A stretch of DNA of 64,000 nucleotides from Lachnospiraceae bacterium P6A3 (GTDB lineage Bacteria > Bacillota > Clostridia > Lachnospirales > Lachnospiraceae). Below the pieces are notes generated by a model. That model made no database searches and had not been told where the DNA came from. It saw only the letters and a list, made by a program, of their open reading frames with translations. Where the stretch lies: contig KL370861.1 in the NCBI GenBank assembly GCA_000702085.1, positions 436,911-500,910 of the forward strand. The letters run 5' to 3'. Positions within the stretch are counted from its first letter, which is position 1. Each line of letters starts with the position of its first letter. The position numbers and the translations under genes were made by a program. Shown here one piece after another: positions 33,802 to 43,300 of this stretch.

Positions 33802-35163
33802 ATGGGACTTATCAGTGCCGCAATGTCAGCAGCAGGCGGAACCCTTGCCGATCAGTGGCTTGAGTTTTTCTACTGCGATTCAATGTCAAATGACGTGCTT
33901 CTCACCAAAGGACAGATGAGAACAAACGGTTCCAGAAACAGCAATACCAAGGGAAATGATAACATCATTTCAAACGGATCCAAGATCGCGGTTAACGAGG
34001 GTCAGTGTATGATCATCGTTGATCAGGGCGCGGTTGTTGATTTCTGTGCAGAGCCCGGAGAATTCATCTATGACACCTCAAGCGAGCCTTCGCTTTTCTA
34101 TGGAAAACTCGGAGAGAATCTTCTCAACACCTTCAAGACCATAGGTAAGAGAATCGCAATGGGTGGCAACACCGGAAAGGATCAGAGAGTATATTTCATC
34201 AATACCAAGGAGATCCTTCAGAACAAGTGGGGCACTCCCCAGACTGTTCCTTTTAAGATCGTTGATCCCGACCTCGGAATGAAGCTTACCGTTAACATCA
34301 AGGCTAACGGCGAATACTCCTTCAAGATCGTCGATCCCCTTCTTTTCTATAAGCATGTTTCCGGCAACGTTACCGGTGACTACACCAAGGAAAATCTTGC
34401 TTCCATCATGAAGTCAGAGCTTTGCAGCGCACTTCAGCCTGCATTCGCCAAGATTTCCGCACAGCGTATCGAGTACGATCAGCTCGTAGGACATACCACC
34501 GAGCTTTGCAACATCCTTAACGAGGAGCTTTCCTCTCAGTGGGGAGACCTCAGAGGTATCAACATCGCTTCCATCTCCATCAATTCCGTTAAGGCCAATG
34601 AGGAAGATGAGAAGAGACTTAAGGATGCTCAGGAGAGAGCAGTCTACAGAGATCCCAACATGGGCGCTGCAGCTATGACTCTCGGAACCGTAAACGCTAT
34701 GGAAGCAGCTGCAAAGAACACTTCCACCGGCCCCATGATGGCATTCGCAGGAATGAACATGGCAGGCATGATGGGCGGACAGCAGGCAGCAGGTATGTAT
34801 CAGATGGGCCAGGCTCAGCAGATGTACCAGCAGCCCCAGATGCAGCAGCCTCAGATGCAGCCCGCAGGTGCCGTAGCAGGCGGCGTAGTAGCAGGATGGA
34901 CCTGCTCATGCGGAACCGCAGGCAACACCGGCAAGTTCTGCTCTAACTGCGGATCACCCAAGCCTTCGGATGCAGGCTGGACCTGTTCATGCGGAACCGT
35001 AAACCAGGGTAACTTCTGTAACAACTGCGGAGCAAAGAGACCCGCAGGCGTACCTCTTTACAAGTGCGATAAGTGCGGATTCGAGCCCGAGGATCCCGCA
35101 AATCCTCCCAAGTTCTGCCCTCAGTGCGGTGACCCCTTCAACGACGCTGACATCAAGCAGTAA
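33802..35163 (+). CDS. SPFH-domain protein with three C-terminal zinc ribbons
   Basis: 453-residue protein of the SPFH/YdjI-like class (annotated by some as virion core-like). The SPFH domain spans about 1-290 and includes LTKGQMRTNGSRNSN, VDQGAVVDFCAEPGEF and the ISAQRIEYDQL segment. A Met/Gln/Ala-rich stretch (about 305-365) follows. Three Cys4 zinc ribbons end the protein: WTCSCG...FCSNCG, WTCSCG...FCNNCG and YKCDKCG...FCPQCG. SPFH proteins scaffold membrane patches; the zinc ribbons may bind partners. The AGGAGGG ribosome site precedes the ATG. The next gene, 60 bases on after a terminator, also ends in a zinc ribbon. Confidence 0.88.
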   Translation: MGLISAAMSAAGGTLADQWLEFFYCDSMSNDVLLTKGQMRTNGSRNSNTKGNDNIISNGSKIAVNEGQCMIIVDQGAVVDFCAEPGEFIYDTSSEPSLFYGKLGENLLNTFKTIGKRIAMGGNTGKDQRVYFINTKEILQNKWGTPQTVPFKIVDPDLGMKLTVNIKANGEYSFKIVDPLLFYKHVSGNVTGDYTKENLASIMKSELCSALQPAFAKISAQRIEYDQLVGHTTELCNILNEELSSQWGDLRGINIASISINSVKANEEDEKRLKDAQERAVYRDPNMGAAAMTLGTVNAMEAAAKNTSTGPMMAFAGMNMAGMMGGQQAAGMYQMGQAQQMYQQPQMQQPQMQPAGAVAGGVVAGWTCSCGTAGNTGKFCSNCGSPKPSDAGWTCSCGTVNQGNFCNNCGAKRPAGVPLYKCDKCGFEPEDPANPPKFCPQCGDPFNDADIKQ

Positions 35164-35180
35164 TAAAGTTTAAGCGATTA

Positions 35181-35211
35181 AGCCCGTCTCCGTTATGGGG
35201 ACGGGCTTTTT
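35181..35211 (+). terminator. Terminator between the SPFH gene and the Tim44-like gene
   Basis: Stem AGCCCGTC / GACGGGCT, ten-base loop region, five T. It should reduce read-through into the next gene, yet the two are only 60 bases apart. Confidence 0.75.
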
Positions 35212-35223
35212 GAAAGGAAGACT

Positions 35224-35994
35224 ATGGCGTTTATACCCTTAATATCTTCGGTTATATTTCTGGTGCTTTTTCTCGCGGCCGTAATAGCGGGATTGGTTAT
35301 ATATTTTAAAATCAAGGCAAAAACCCGTCAGATATCCAAGGATCTCTTCGGCAATGAAAACCTGATCCAGTCTCTCAAAAAGAATGAGCAGGAGTATCTT
35401 CAGACGCCCAGATCCGTATCCGACGGTTCATCCATATATGCGCCCAAGCTTGCCAGGGATTTCCCCGAATTCAATGTCGGCGAAATGACTGCCAGGGCCG
35501 AAAACTGTCTTAAGGAATACCTTATGGCAATCGATACGAGAGACGCTTCCAAGCTTCAGGACGGAAACGAAGAACTCAAGGAAGCTCTTTTCCTCAGATT
35601 AAACGATCTGAATCTTCGCGATATAAAAGAGCATTACGAAGGTATCAAGATTCATAATACCGTTCTTAATACCTACAACAAATTCCCCGGAAGATGCGTT
35701 GTCAGATTCCAGTCTTCGCTTCAGTACACCTTCTGGGCGGAGGATGCTAACGGTAAAGTTATCAGAGGCAGGAAGGATGTTCTGGATCAGACCAGATATT
35801 CCATCGACTGCTGCTATATTCAGGATTCAGATAAAGTTGAGAATATCGCTGCTGCGGGTCATGCCCTTAATTGTCCCAATTGCGGCGGTGCTATTACGAA
35901 TCTCGGTATTAAAACCTGTCCTTATTGCGGATCCGTCGTAACCGAGTTCAACATTAAGGTCTGGAATTTCTGTGCGATTAAGGAGAGCGTTTAA
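35224..35994 (+). CDS. Membrane-anchored Tim44-like protein with zinc ribbon
   Basis: Predicted 256-residue protein: one N-terminal membrane helix (about 4-28), a Tim44-like domain (about 80-200, helices with EEALFLRLNDLNLRDIKEHYEGIKIHNTVLN), and a terminal CPNCGG...CPYCGS zinc ribbon. Tim44-like folds bind hydrophobic ligands or peptides, but no function is known here. It begins 12 bases after a terminator, and its stop overlaps the pcrA start (TAATG), which ties it to the helicase in translation. Both this protein and the SPFH protein before it end in zinc ribbons and may share a partner. Confidence 0.78.
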   Translation: MAFIPLISSVIFLVLFLAAVIAGLVIYFKIKAKTRQISKDLFGNENLIQSLKKNEQEYLQTPRSVSDGSSIYAPKLARDFPEFNVGEMTARAENCLKEYLMAIDTRDASKLQDGNEELKEALFLRLNDLNLRDIKEHYEGIKIHNTVLNTYNKFPGRCVVRFQSSLQYTFWAEDANGKVIRGRKDVLDQTRYSIDCCYIQDSDKVENIAAAGHALNCPNCGGAITNLGIKTCPYCGSVVTEFNIKVWNFCAIKESV

Positions 35995-38279
35995 TGGGTC
36001 TTACCGATGGATTGAATCCTATGCAGAGTGCTGCTGTTACCGCTCCCGACGGTCCTCTCCTTATACTTGCGGGTGCCGGATCCGGTAAGACACGTACTCT
36101 TACATACAGGATCGCTTATCTTATTTCCGAGAGGAAAGTAAATCCATATAATATCCTTGCCGTTACCTTTACCAATAAGGCTGCGGGAGAGATGAGAGAA
36201 AGGGTGGAGAATCTTATCGGGCCTGATGCAAGGTCCATGCAGGTTTCTACCTTTCATTCGGCATGCATGAGGATCTTAAGATCCAATATATCATTACTCG
36301 GATATGACGACAGATTTACCGTTTACGATACAGACGATCAGAAGAGTGTCATGAAGAACGTCTGCAAGCGTCTGGGTATAGACACCAAGAGATATAAAGA
36401 AAGAACCATACTCTCCGAGATATCATCCGCGAAGAATGAACTGATGGGTGTTTCGGAATATGAGAGATATGTTTTAAATGATTTCACCAAGACGGTTTAT
36501 GTCAGGTGTTACAACGAATATCAGGAGACTCTTAAAAAGAACGGGGCCGTCGATTTTGATGACATCATCATGCTGACGGTAAAACTCTTCAGGGAATTTC
36601 CCGAAGTCCTGGACAGATACAGGGAAAGATTTAAATACATTCTTGTGGATGAGTATCAGGACACCAATACCGCACAGTTCGAACTTATAAGACTGCTTGC
36701 CGATAAATACAGAAACCTTTGCGTTGTCGGTGATGACGATCAGTCCATTTACAGATTCCGCGGGGCAAACATCAGAAACATCCTGGATTTTGAGGAGCAT
36801 TATCCCGAAGCGACGGTAATAAAGCTCGAACAAAATTATCGTTCCACACAGTACATACTCGATGCTGCAAACTCCGTAATAAGCAATAATACAGGGCGTA
36901 AGGACAAGAAGCTCTGGACCGAGGAAAAAGGCGGCAAGAAACCTGTTTTCACGCAGTTTGATACCGCGTTTGAGGAAGCCGAGTATATTGTTTCCGACAT
37001 AAAGCACCGTAAGAAGATGGGAACTTCGGATTACGGAAGCTTTGCCGTATTGTACAGAACCAACGCACAGTCGCGAATCATCGAAGAAAGACTCATCATG
37101 GCGGGAATCCCGTACAATGTGGTGGGCGGAGTAAACTTCTACTCGAGAGCGGAGATAAAGGACATCCTTGCTTATCTGAAAGTGATAGATCTGGGAATTG
37201 ACGACCTCTCCGTAAGAAGAATAGTAAACGTTCCCAAGAGAGCGATAGGAAATGCAACTCTCGAAAAGGTTCAGGATTATGCGGAAAGCAGGGATCTTTC
37301 TCTTTTTACCGCAATGGTACAGGCAGATGATATTCCCGGTCTGGGAAAGACCGCAGCCAAGCTGAATGCCTTCACCGACCTTATAGGAGTGCTCAGAGGC
37401 TACAGAGATAACGGAAGCATTGCGGAACTCATAGCCAAGATTCTGGAGCTGACGGATTACGAGGAATATCTCAAAGACCTCGATGAAGAAAAAGCGGACG
37501 ACCGTATCGGAAACGTCAACGAACTGGTAAGTAAAGCGGTAGCATTTTCGGAAAACAGACCGGAAGCAACACTTTCGGATTTCCTGGAAGAGGTTGCACT
37601 TGTGAGTGATCTCGATTCCACGGACCTGTCCGATCAGAGAGTTCTTCTTATGACGCTTCATTCCGCAAAGGGACTCGAGTTCCCCATTGTATACCTGACG
37701 GGAATGGAGGACGGACTCTTTCCGGGTTATCTGGCCGTCTCATCGGGAGATCCCGAGGATATTGAAGAGGAGAGACGTCTTGCCTATGTGGGAATGACAA
37801 GGGCTGAGAAAGAGCTCATCATGACATGCGCCAAGGCCAGAATGATGAGAGGCGAGACACAGTTTAATCCCGTGAGCAGGTTTGTTACCGAGATCCCTTC
37901 GGAGTATGTTGAAGGGTATATTCCCAGGAAAAGAAAGTCGTATGATGATTACGACGAGGGATATTCCCGTAAAACATACAATTATTCTACGATAGAGAAG
38001 AACTCCGCAAGACGCCCGGATGAGAAGGTGACTCCGGTAAAAGCGGTTTATTCCAAAGAATCCTTTGCGGCCCTCGGTATTAAAAAGGGCATCGGTTCTG
38101 CTTCTGCTCCCGCTGAGGTTGATTACGGTATAGGAGACAGAGTAAGACATTTCAAATTCGGAGCCGGAACGGTTACGAATATTGTCAAAGAGCCCAGGGA
38201 TTACAAGGTCACCGTGGACTTTGATGCACACGGTACCAAGGTGATGTATGCTTCCTTTGCAAAACTTGTTAAGGAATGA
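35994..38279 (+). CDS. pcrA: ATP-dependent DNA helicase PcrA/UvrD
   Basis: Superfamily 1A 3'-5' DNA helicase for repair and removal of stalled complexes, 761 residues. Helicase motifs are in order: AGAGSGKT (I), VTFTNKAA (Ia), VDEYQDTN (II), GDDDQSIYRFRGA (III), QNYRST (IV), LHSAKGLEF (V), AYVGMTRA (VI). The C-terminal 100 residues hold a Tyr/Lys-rich tail and a Tudor-like module (VRHFKFGAGTVTNI), the part that contacts RNA polymerase in relatives. The start codon shares a base with the stop of the Tim44-like gene. Confidence 0.96.
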   Translation: MGLTDGLNPMQSAAVTAPDGPLLILAGAGSGKTRTLTYRIAYLISERKVNPYNILAVTFTNKAAGEMRERVENLIGPDARSMQVSTFHSACMRILRSNISLLGYDDRFTVYDTDDQKSVMKNVCKRLGIDTKRYKERTILSEISSAKNELMGVSEYERYVLNDFTKTVYVRCYNEYQETLKKNGAVDFDDIIMLTVKLFREFPEVLDRYRERFKYILVDEYQDTNTAQFELIRLLADKYRNLCVVGDDDQSIYRFRGANIRNILDFEEHYPEATVIKLEQNYRSTQYILDAANSVISNNTGRKDKKLWTEEKGGKKPVFTQFDTAFEEAEYIVSDIKHRKKMGTSDYGSFAVLYRTNAQSRIIEERLIMAGIPYNVVGGVNFYSRAEIKDILAYLKVIDLGIDDLSVRRIVNVPKRAIGNATLEKVQDYAESRDLSLFTAMVQADDIPGLGKTAAKLNAFTDLIGVLRGYRDNGSIAELIAKILELTDYEEYLKDLDEEKADDRIGNVNELVSKAVAFSENRPEATLSDFLEEVALVSDLDSTDLSDQRVLLMTLHSAKGLEFPIVYLTGMEDGLFPGYLAVSSGDPEDIEEERRLAYVGMTRAEKELIMTCAKARMMRGETQFNPVSRFVTEIPSEYVEGYIPRKRKSYDDYDEGYSRKTYNYSTIEKNSARRPDEKVTPVKAVYSKESFAALGIKKGIGSASAPAEVDYGIGDRVRHFKFGAGTVTNIVKEPRDYKVTVDFDAHGTKVMYASFAKLVKE

Positions 38280-38304
38280 TAAAATAAGTTGATTAACCTC
38301 AGAA

Positions 38305-38333
38305 TTGCGAAAAAATAAAGCAATCCGTAAATA
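38305..38333 (+). promoter_or_regulatory. Candidate promoter of the small acidic membrane protein
   Basis: TTGCGA, 17 bases, TAAATA, 30 bases before the ATG at 38364. It is moderate in both boxes. Confidence 0.45.
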
Positions 38334-38363
38334 AAAGACTGTATATGTGGAAAGGCGGTACAT

Positions 38364-38714
38364 ATGAGTTGTAAAGGCAATTGCAAAAAAGCGGATCTTA
38401 AGAATAAGCTCGGAATTGATATCGATCAGCTCAAGGATTTCGGCGGATCACAGGCTGCCAGAGTTGCCGAACTTGCAGCAGCTGCAGGACTCGGTAATCT
38501 GATCGCAAGACCTTCCGACGAAGAGGAAGATGAGAAGAAGTCTCATGCAGGACTTGTTATCCTCGCAATCATCGGAATCATCGCCATCGGTTGCCTTGTA
38601 GGATATGTTATTTATCGTCACTTCTGTCCCGATTATCTCGAGGATTTCGACGACGAGTTCGAAGATGACGAATTCGAAGACGATGACTTCTTCGCTGACG
38701 AAGCAGACAGCTGA
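38364..38714 (+). CDS. Small membrane protein with acidic tail
   Basis: Unrecognised 116-residue protein. The N-terminal half is Ala-rich and helical (SCKGNCKKADLKNK at the front with two Cys). One clear membrane helix lies at about 65-87 (AGLVILAIIGIIAIGCLVGYVIYRH in outline). The final 28 residues are almost all Asp, Glu and Phe. The topology is not certain: the charged, hydrophilic N-half would be inside by the positive-inside rule. GAAAGGCGG precedes the ATG. It lies two bases before the methyltransferase gene, but a functional link is not evident. Confidence 0.75.
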   Translation: MSCKGNCKKADLKNKLGIDIDQLKDFGGSQAARVAELAAAAGLGNLIARPSDEEEDEKKSHAGLVILAIIGIIAIGCLVGYVIYRHFCPDYLEDFDDEFEDDEFEDDDFFADEADS

Positions 38715-38716
38715 TC

Positions 38717-40120
38717 ATGAAAAGAGGCCAGATCGTCGAGGGATTTGCCATAAGCTGTGATTACCCCTGTAAAGCACGTGTACAGTGTGAAGAGGGGATT
38801 GTTGCAGTTAAGAATGCACTTCCCGGACAGAAGGTCCTTGTACGTATAGGCAGGAGCAGAGACGGCAAAGCGGACGGCTCGCTCGTTGAAGTTTTATGCC
38901 GCAGCACACTTGAAACCGGCAGGATATGCGCACACTTCGGAAATTGCGGAGGCTGCGCATATCTTTCTATGTCCGAAGAAGATGAGGTACGCCTTAAAGG
39001 CGAGCAGATGCAAAAACTCTTCTCGGGAAGGGTTTCGGAAAGCGAGCGTAAATACGGCAAGGCTCCCGAGTGGGACGGTATAAAACAGTCCCCCAGGGTT
39101 TACGGATACAGAAATAAAATGGAGTTCTCTTTCGGAGACGAGACAAAGGGCGGAGATCTCAATGTCGGTCTTCATAAAAGGGGAGCGTTCCATGACATTA
39201 TAGATACCTCGGATTGTCTGATAGTGGATGAGGATTACAGGACCATCCTTACTCTTACGAGAGATTATTTCCGGGAAAACAAAACGCCCTTTTATCACAA
39301 GACTGCTCACAGCGGTTACTTAAGAAATCTTATGGTAAGAAAAGCCGCACATACCGGGCAGATACTGGTATGTCTTGTGACAGCTTCCTCCGATAAGTGG
39401 GGCGAAGACGATAAGGCGTTACTGGACGGATATGTTAAGACACTGACAGGTGCCTCATATACAGGCGAGGTTTCCGGAATAATCCATATAATCTGTGATG
39501 CTTTATCGGATGCCATCGTTCCGGATAAAACGGAAGTCATCTACGGCGAAGATCATATAAATGACAGACTTCTCGGATTGGATTTTAAAATAGGACCGTA
39601 TTCTTTTTTCCAGACGAATTCGTACAGTGCAGAGGTGCTCTACGGAATGGTCAGAGATTACGTTGAAAAATGCGGAGGCGCCGAAGGCAAAACGGTTTAC
39701 GACCTGTACTGCGGAACAGGAACCATTGCTCAGATCGCTGCACCGTCCGCGAGCAGGGTTTACGGTGTGGAGATAATACCCGAAGCCGTGGAAGCAGCCG
39801 CAAAGAATGCCGAGAGAAACGGTATAAATAATTGTAAGTTCATATGCGGCGACGTGCTTAAGGTTTTGGACGATCTTACGGATAAGCCGGATATCATAAT
39901 ACTGGATCCGCCCAGAGACGGAATCCATCCCAAAGCACTTCCCAAGATCATAGATTACGGCGTTGATAACATCATATACATATCCTGTAAGCCCACTTCT
40001 CTGGAAAGGGATCTGGAGATGCTTCTGGACAGGGGATATATGATAGAACGATACGGCTGTGTAAATCAGTTCCCATGGACAAAAGAGGTTGAAACGGTGA
40101 TGCATCTCAGGAAAGCGTGA
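38717..40120 (+). CDS. 23S rRNA (uracil-5-)-methyltransferase RlmD/RumA-like
   Basis: SAM-dependent 5-methyluridine methyltransferase, 467 residues. An N-terminal TRAM-like region (QCEEGIVAVKNALPGQ) is followed by a 4Fe-4S site CAHFGNCGGC, the FFQTNSYSAEVLY segment, the SAM motif DLYCGTGTIAQ and the catalytic DPPRDG...ISCKPTSLERDL end. The Cys of ISCKP is the nucleophile in the family. Whether it is RlmD, RlmC or TrmA-like cannot be settled by sight, so no symbol is given. It starts two bases after the small acidic protein gene. A TIR-domain stub begins two bases after its stop. Confidence 0.88.
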   Translation: MKRGQIVEGFAISCDYPCKARVQCEEGIVAVKNALPGQKVLVRIGRSRDGKADGSLVEVLCRSTLETGRICAHFGNCGGCAYLSMSEEDEVRLKGEQMQKLFSGRVSESERKYGKAPEWDGIKQSPRVYGYRNKMEFSFGDETKGGDLNVGLHKRGAFHDIIDTSDCLIVDEDYRTILTLTRDYFRENKTPFYHKTAHSGYLRNLMVRKAAHTGQILVCLVTASSDKWGEDDKALLDGYVKTLTGASYTGEVSGIIHIICDALSDAIVPDKTEVIYGEDHINDRLLGLDFKIGPYSFFQTNSYSAEVLYGMVRDYVEKCGGAEGKTVYDLYCGTGTIAQIAAPSASRVYGVEIIPEAVEAAAKNAERNGINNCKFICGDVLKVLDDLTDKPDIIILDPPRDGIHPKALPKIIDYGVDNIIYISCKPTSLERDLEMLLDRGYMIERYGCVNQFPWTKEVETVMHLRKA

Positions 40121-40122
40121 TC

Positions 40123-40191
40123 ATGGAACAGACGGATAAAAAAGCAGTTCACTACAACGCATTTATAAGTTATCGTCACACTGAGATTTAA
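40123..40191 (+). pseudogene. 22-codon stub resembling the start of a TIR-domain protein
   Basis: A short reading frame encodes 22 residues that include VHYNAFISYRH. The segment with AFISYRH is the typical first box of TIR-domain proteins with an Asp/Asn-Ala-Phe-Ile-Ser-Tyr pattern. A stop follows at once, and I see no continuation in any frame before carB. It is best read as the remnant of a larger deleted gene, possibly an immune or NAD-consuming effector. A functional micropeptide is less likely. The stub follows the methyltransferase stop by two bases. Confidence 0.55.
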
Positions 40192-40227
40192 TAGCAAAAA
40201 ATGATGTATTTACGGGTCTTTGAGATG

Positions 40228-40256
40228 TTGATATATATCCCGAAAACCCCTATAAT
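40228..40256 (+). promoter_or_regulatory. Sigma-A promoter of carB
   Basis: TTGATA, 17 bases, perfect TATAAT. It leaves a leader of about 75 bases with a short CCGG hairpin (CCGGGTAACCGG) near 40303-40314. I could not match the leader to a known riboswitch. Confidence 0.72.
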
Positions 40257-40337
40257 ATCTGCTGGTTTAAGACAGTTGGTTAAATGGTATAAAGCAGTAA
40301 ATCCGGGTAACCGGGAGATTCAGAAAGGAAGATTTTC

Positions 40338-43300
40338 ATGAAAAGAACAGACATCCATCGAATCCTCATTATCGGATCGGGCCCGATCATCATCGGTCAG
40401 GCATGCGAATTCGACTATTCAGGAACCCAGGCCTGCAAGGCACTGAGAAAGCTCGGATACGAGATAATACTCGTAAACTCCAATCCCGCTACGATAATGA
40501 CAGATACCGAAACTGCGGATGTCACTTATATCGAGCCTCTTAATGTTAAGAGACTTACCCAGATCATCGAAAAGGAGCGTCCCGATGCCCTTCTTCCCAA
40601 CCTGGGCGGACAGTCCGGACTTAACCTTTGCTCGGAGCTTGCTCAGGCAGGCGTACTTGATAAGTACAACGTTAAGGTTATCGGTGTTCAGGTAGATGCC
40701 ATCGAAAGAGGCGAGGACAGAATTGAGTTCAAGAATACCATGGACGAGCTTGGAATCGAGATGGCCCGTTCTCAGGTTGCGTACAGTGTTGATGAGGCTG
40801 TAGAGATCGCATCACGTCTCGGCTATCCCGTAGTATTAAGACCTGCTTATACCATGGGCGGTTCAGGCGGCGGACTTGTTTATAACGTAGAAGAGCTTAA
40901 GACAGTCTGTGCAAGAGGCCTTCAGGCTTCTATGGTTCACCAGGTACTCGTAGAAGAATCGGTTATCGGATGGGAGGAGCTCGAGCTCGAGGTAGTAAGA
41001 GATTCAACCGGTAAGATGATCACCGTATGCTTCATCGAAAATATCGATCCCATGGGCGTTCATACCGGAGATTCCTTCTGCTCCGCACCCATGCTTACCA
41101 TTTCACAGGAAGTACAGGACAGACTTCAGAAATATGCGTACAGCATAGTAGACAAGGTACAGGTTATCGGCGGATGTAACTGCCAGTTTGCGCACGATCC
41201 CAAGACCGACCGTATCATCGTAATCGAGATCAACCCCAGAACTTCAAGATCCTCGGCTCTTGCATCAAAGGCTACCGGATTCCCCATCGCGCTTGTTTCC
41301 GCAATGCTTGCATGCGGACTTGATCTTAAGGATATCGAGTGCGGCAAGTACGGTACTCTTGATAAGTATGTTCCCGACGGAGATTACATCGTAATCAAAT
41401 TTGCAAGATGGGCATTCGAAAAGTTCAAGGGTGTTGACGATCATCTCGGAACTCAGATGAGAGCCGTAGGTGAAGTCATGAGTATCGGTAAGACTTACAA
41501 GGAAGCTTTCCAGAAGGCTATCAGATCTCTTGAAAAGAGCAGATACGGACTGGGCTTTGTTAAGAACTTCCACGACATGACTCTTGATGAGCTCAGGAAA
41601 GAACTCGTTAATCCTACTTCGGAGAGACAGTTCATCATGTACGAGGCTCTTCGTAAGGGAGCAAGTATCGATGAGCTTCACGAAATGACCAAGATCAAGA
41701 AGTATTTCATCGAGCAGATGAAGGAACTTGTTGATGAAGAGGAAGCTATCATCGCATCAACAAACGGCAAGGTTCCCGCAGCTGATGTACTCACCAAGGC
41801 CAAGAAAGACGGATTCTCGGATAAGTATCTTGCCCGGATCTGCAAGGTAAGTGAAGAGGAGATCAGAAACGCACGTGAGGCAGCAGGCGTAGTCGAAGGA
41901 TGGGAAGGCGTTCACGTAAGCGGAACCAAGGACAGCGCATATTATTATTCAAGCTACAACATCGAAGATAAGAGCGTAGCTTCTGATAATTCCAAGAAGG
42001 TCATGATCCTCGGCGGCGGTCCCAACCGTATCGGACAGGGTATCGAGTTTGACTATTGCTGCGTACATGCCGCATTTGCACTTAAGAAACTCGGCTATGA
42101 GACCGTTATCGTTAACTGCAATCCCGAGACGGTTTCAACCGACTACGATACATCCGACAAGCTTTATTTCGAGCCTCTTACTCTTGAAGATGTTCTCAGC
42201 ATCTACAGAAAAGAAAAGCCCGTCGGAGTCATTGCACAGTTCGGTGGACAGACTCCTCTTAACCTTGCCGCAGATCTTAAGAAGTATGGCGTTAACATAC
42301 TCGGAACCACTCCCGAGACCATCGACATGGCAGAGGACAGAGATCTGTTCCGCGATATGATGGACAGACTCGAGATTCCCATGGCAGAATCAGGCATGGC
42401 ATCCGATGTGGACGGAGCCAAGGAAATCGCTCACCGTATCGGTTATCCCGTTATGGTTCGTCCTTCATATGTCCTCGGCGGAAGAGGAATGGAAGTCGTA
42501 CATGACGATGAGCAGATGGATGTCTATATGAAAGAGGCTGTAGGCGTAACTCCCGACAGACCCATCCTTATCGATAGATTCCTTCACAATGCTACCGAGT
42601 GTGAGGCAGACGCGATCAGCGACGGCGAGAACGTATTTGTTCCCGCAGTTATGGAGCATATCGAACTTGCAGGTATCCACTCCGGAGACTCCGCATGTAT
42701 CCTTCCTTCCAAGCACCTTACCGAGAAACAGGTTGCTACCATCAAGGAATACACCAGAAAGATCGCTAAGGAGATGCATGTCGTAGGTCTTATGAACATG
42801 CAGTATGCAATAGAGGATGACGTTGTATATGTACTCGAGGCAAATCCCAGAGCATCACGTACCGTTCCTCTTGTTTCAAAGGTTTGTGACATCAACATGG
42901 TCAAGCTTGCTACCGAGATCATGATGAGCTCCATTACAGGTGAGGCTTCACCCGTACCCGGACTTAAGGACAGAACAATTCCTTACTACGGAGTCAAGGA
43001 AGCGGTATTCCCCTTCAATATGTTCCCCGAAGTAGACCCTGTCCTCGGACCCGAAATGAGATCCACCGGAGAAGTTCTCGGACTTTCCGACAATGTAGGA
43101 AAGGCATTCTTCAAGGCAGAAGAAGCTACCAAGACAGAGCTTCCTCTTTCCGGAACCGTGCTTATAAGTGTTAATCACGATGATAAGCCTTACCTTCTTC
43201 CCATTGCACAGAGCTTTGCGGATGACGGATTCAAGATTCTTGCAACCGGCTCTACTTATGAGAAGATAGTGGAAGCGGGAATCAAGGCTGAGCGTATCAA

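Noticed and set aside
36474-37661. 395-codon open frame on the - strand
   Set aside because: It is antisense to the intact pcrA helicase; no domain is recognisable.
38364-38714. Acidic-tail protein as a fifth lipoprotein family member
   Set aside because: It has no signal peptide or lipobox; its acidic tail is C-terminal and follows an internal membrane helix.
40257-40337. Possible riboswitch or attenuator before carB
   Set aside because: Only a short CCGG hairpin is seen and no T run follows; no match to T-box, PyrR or known riboswitch landmarks that I can support.
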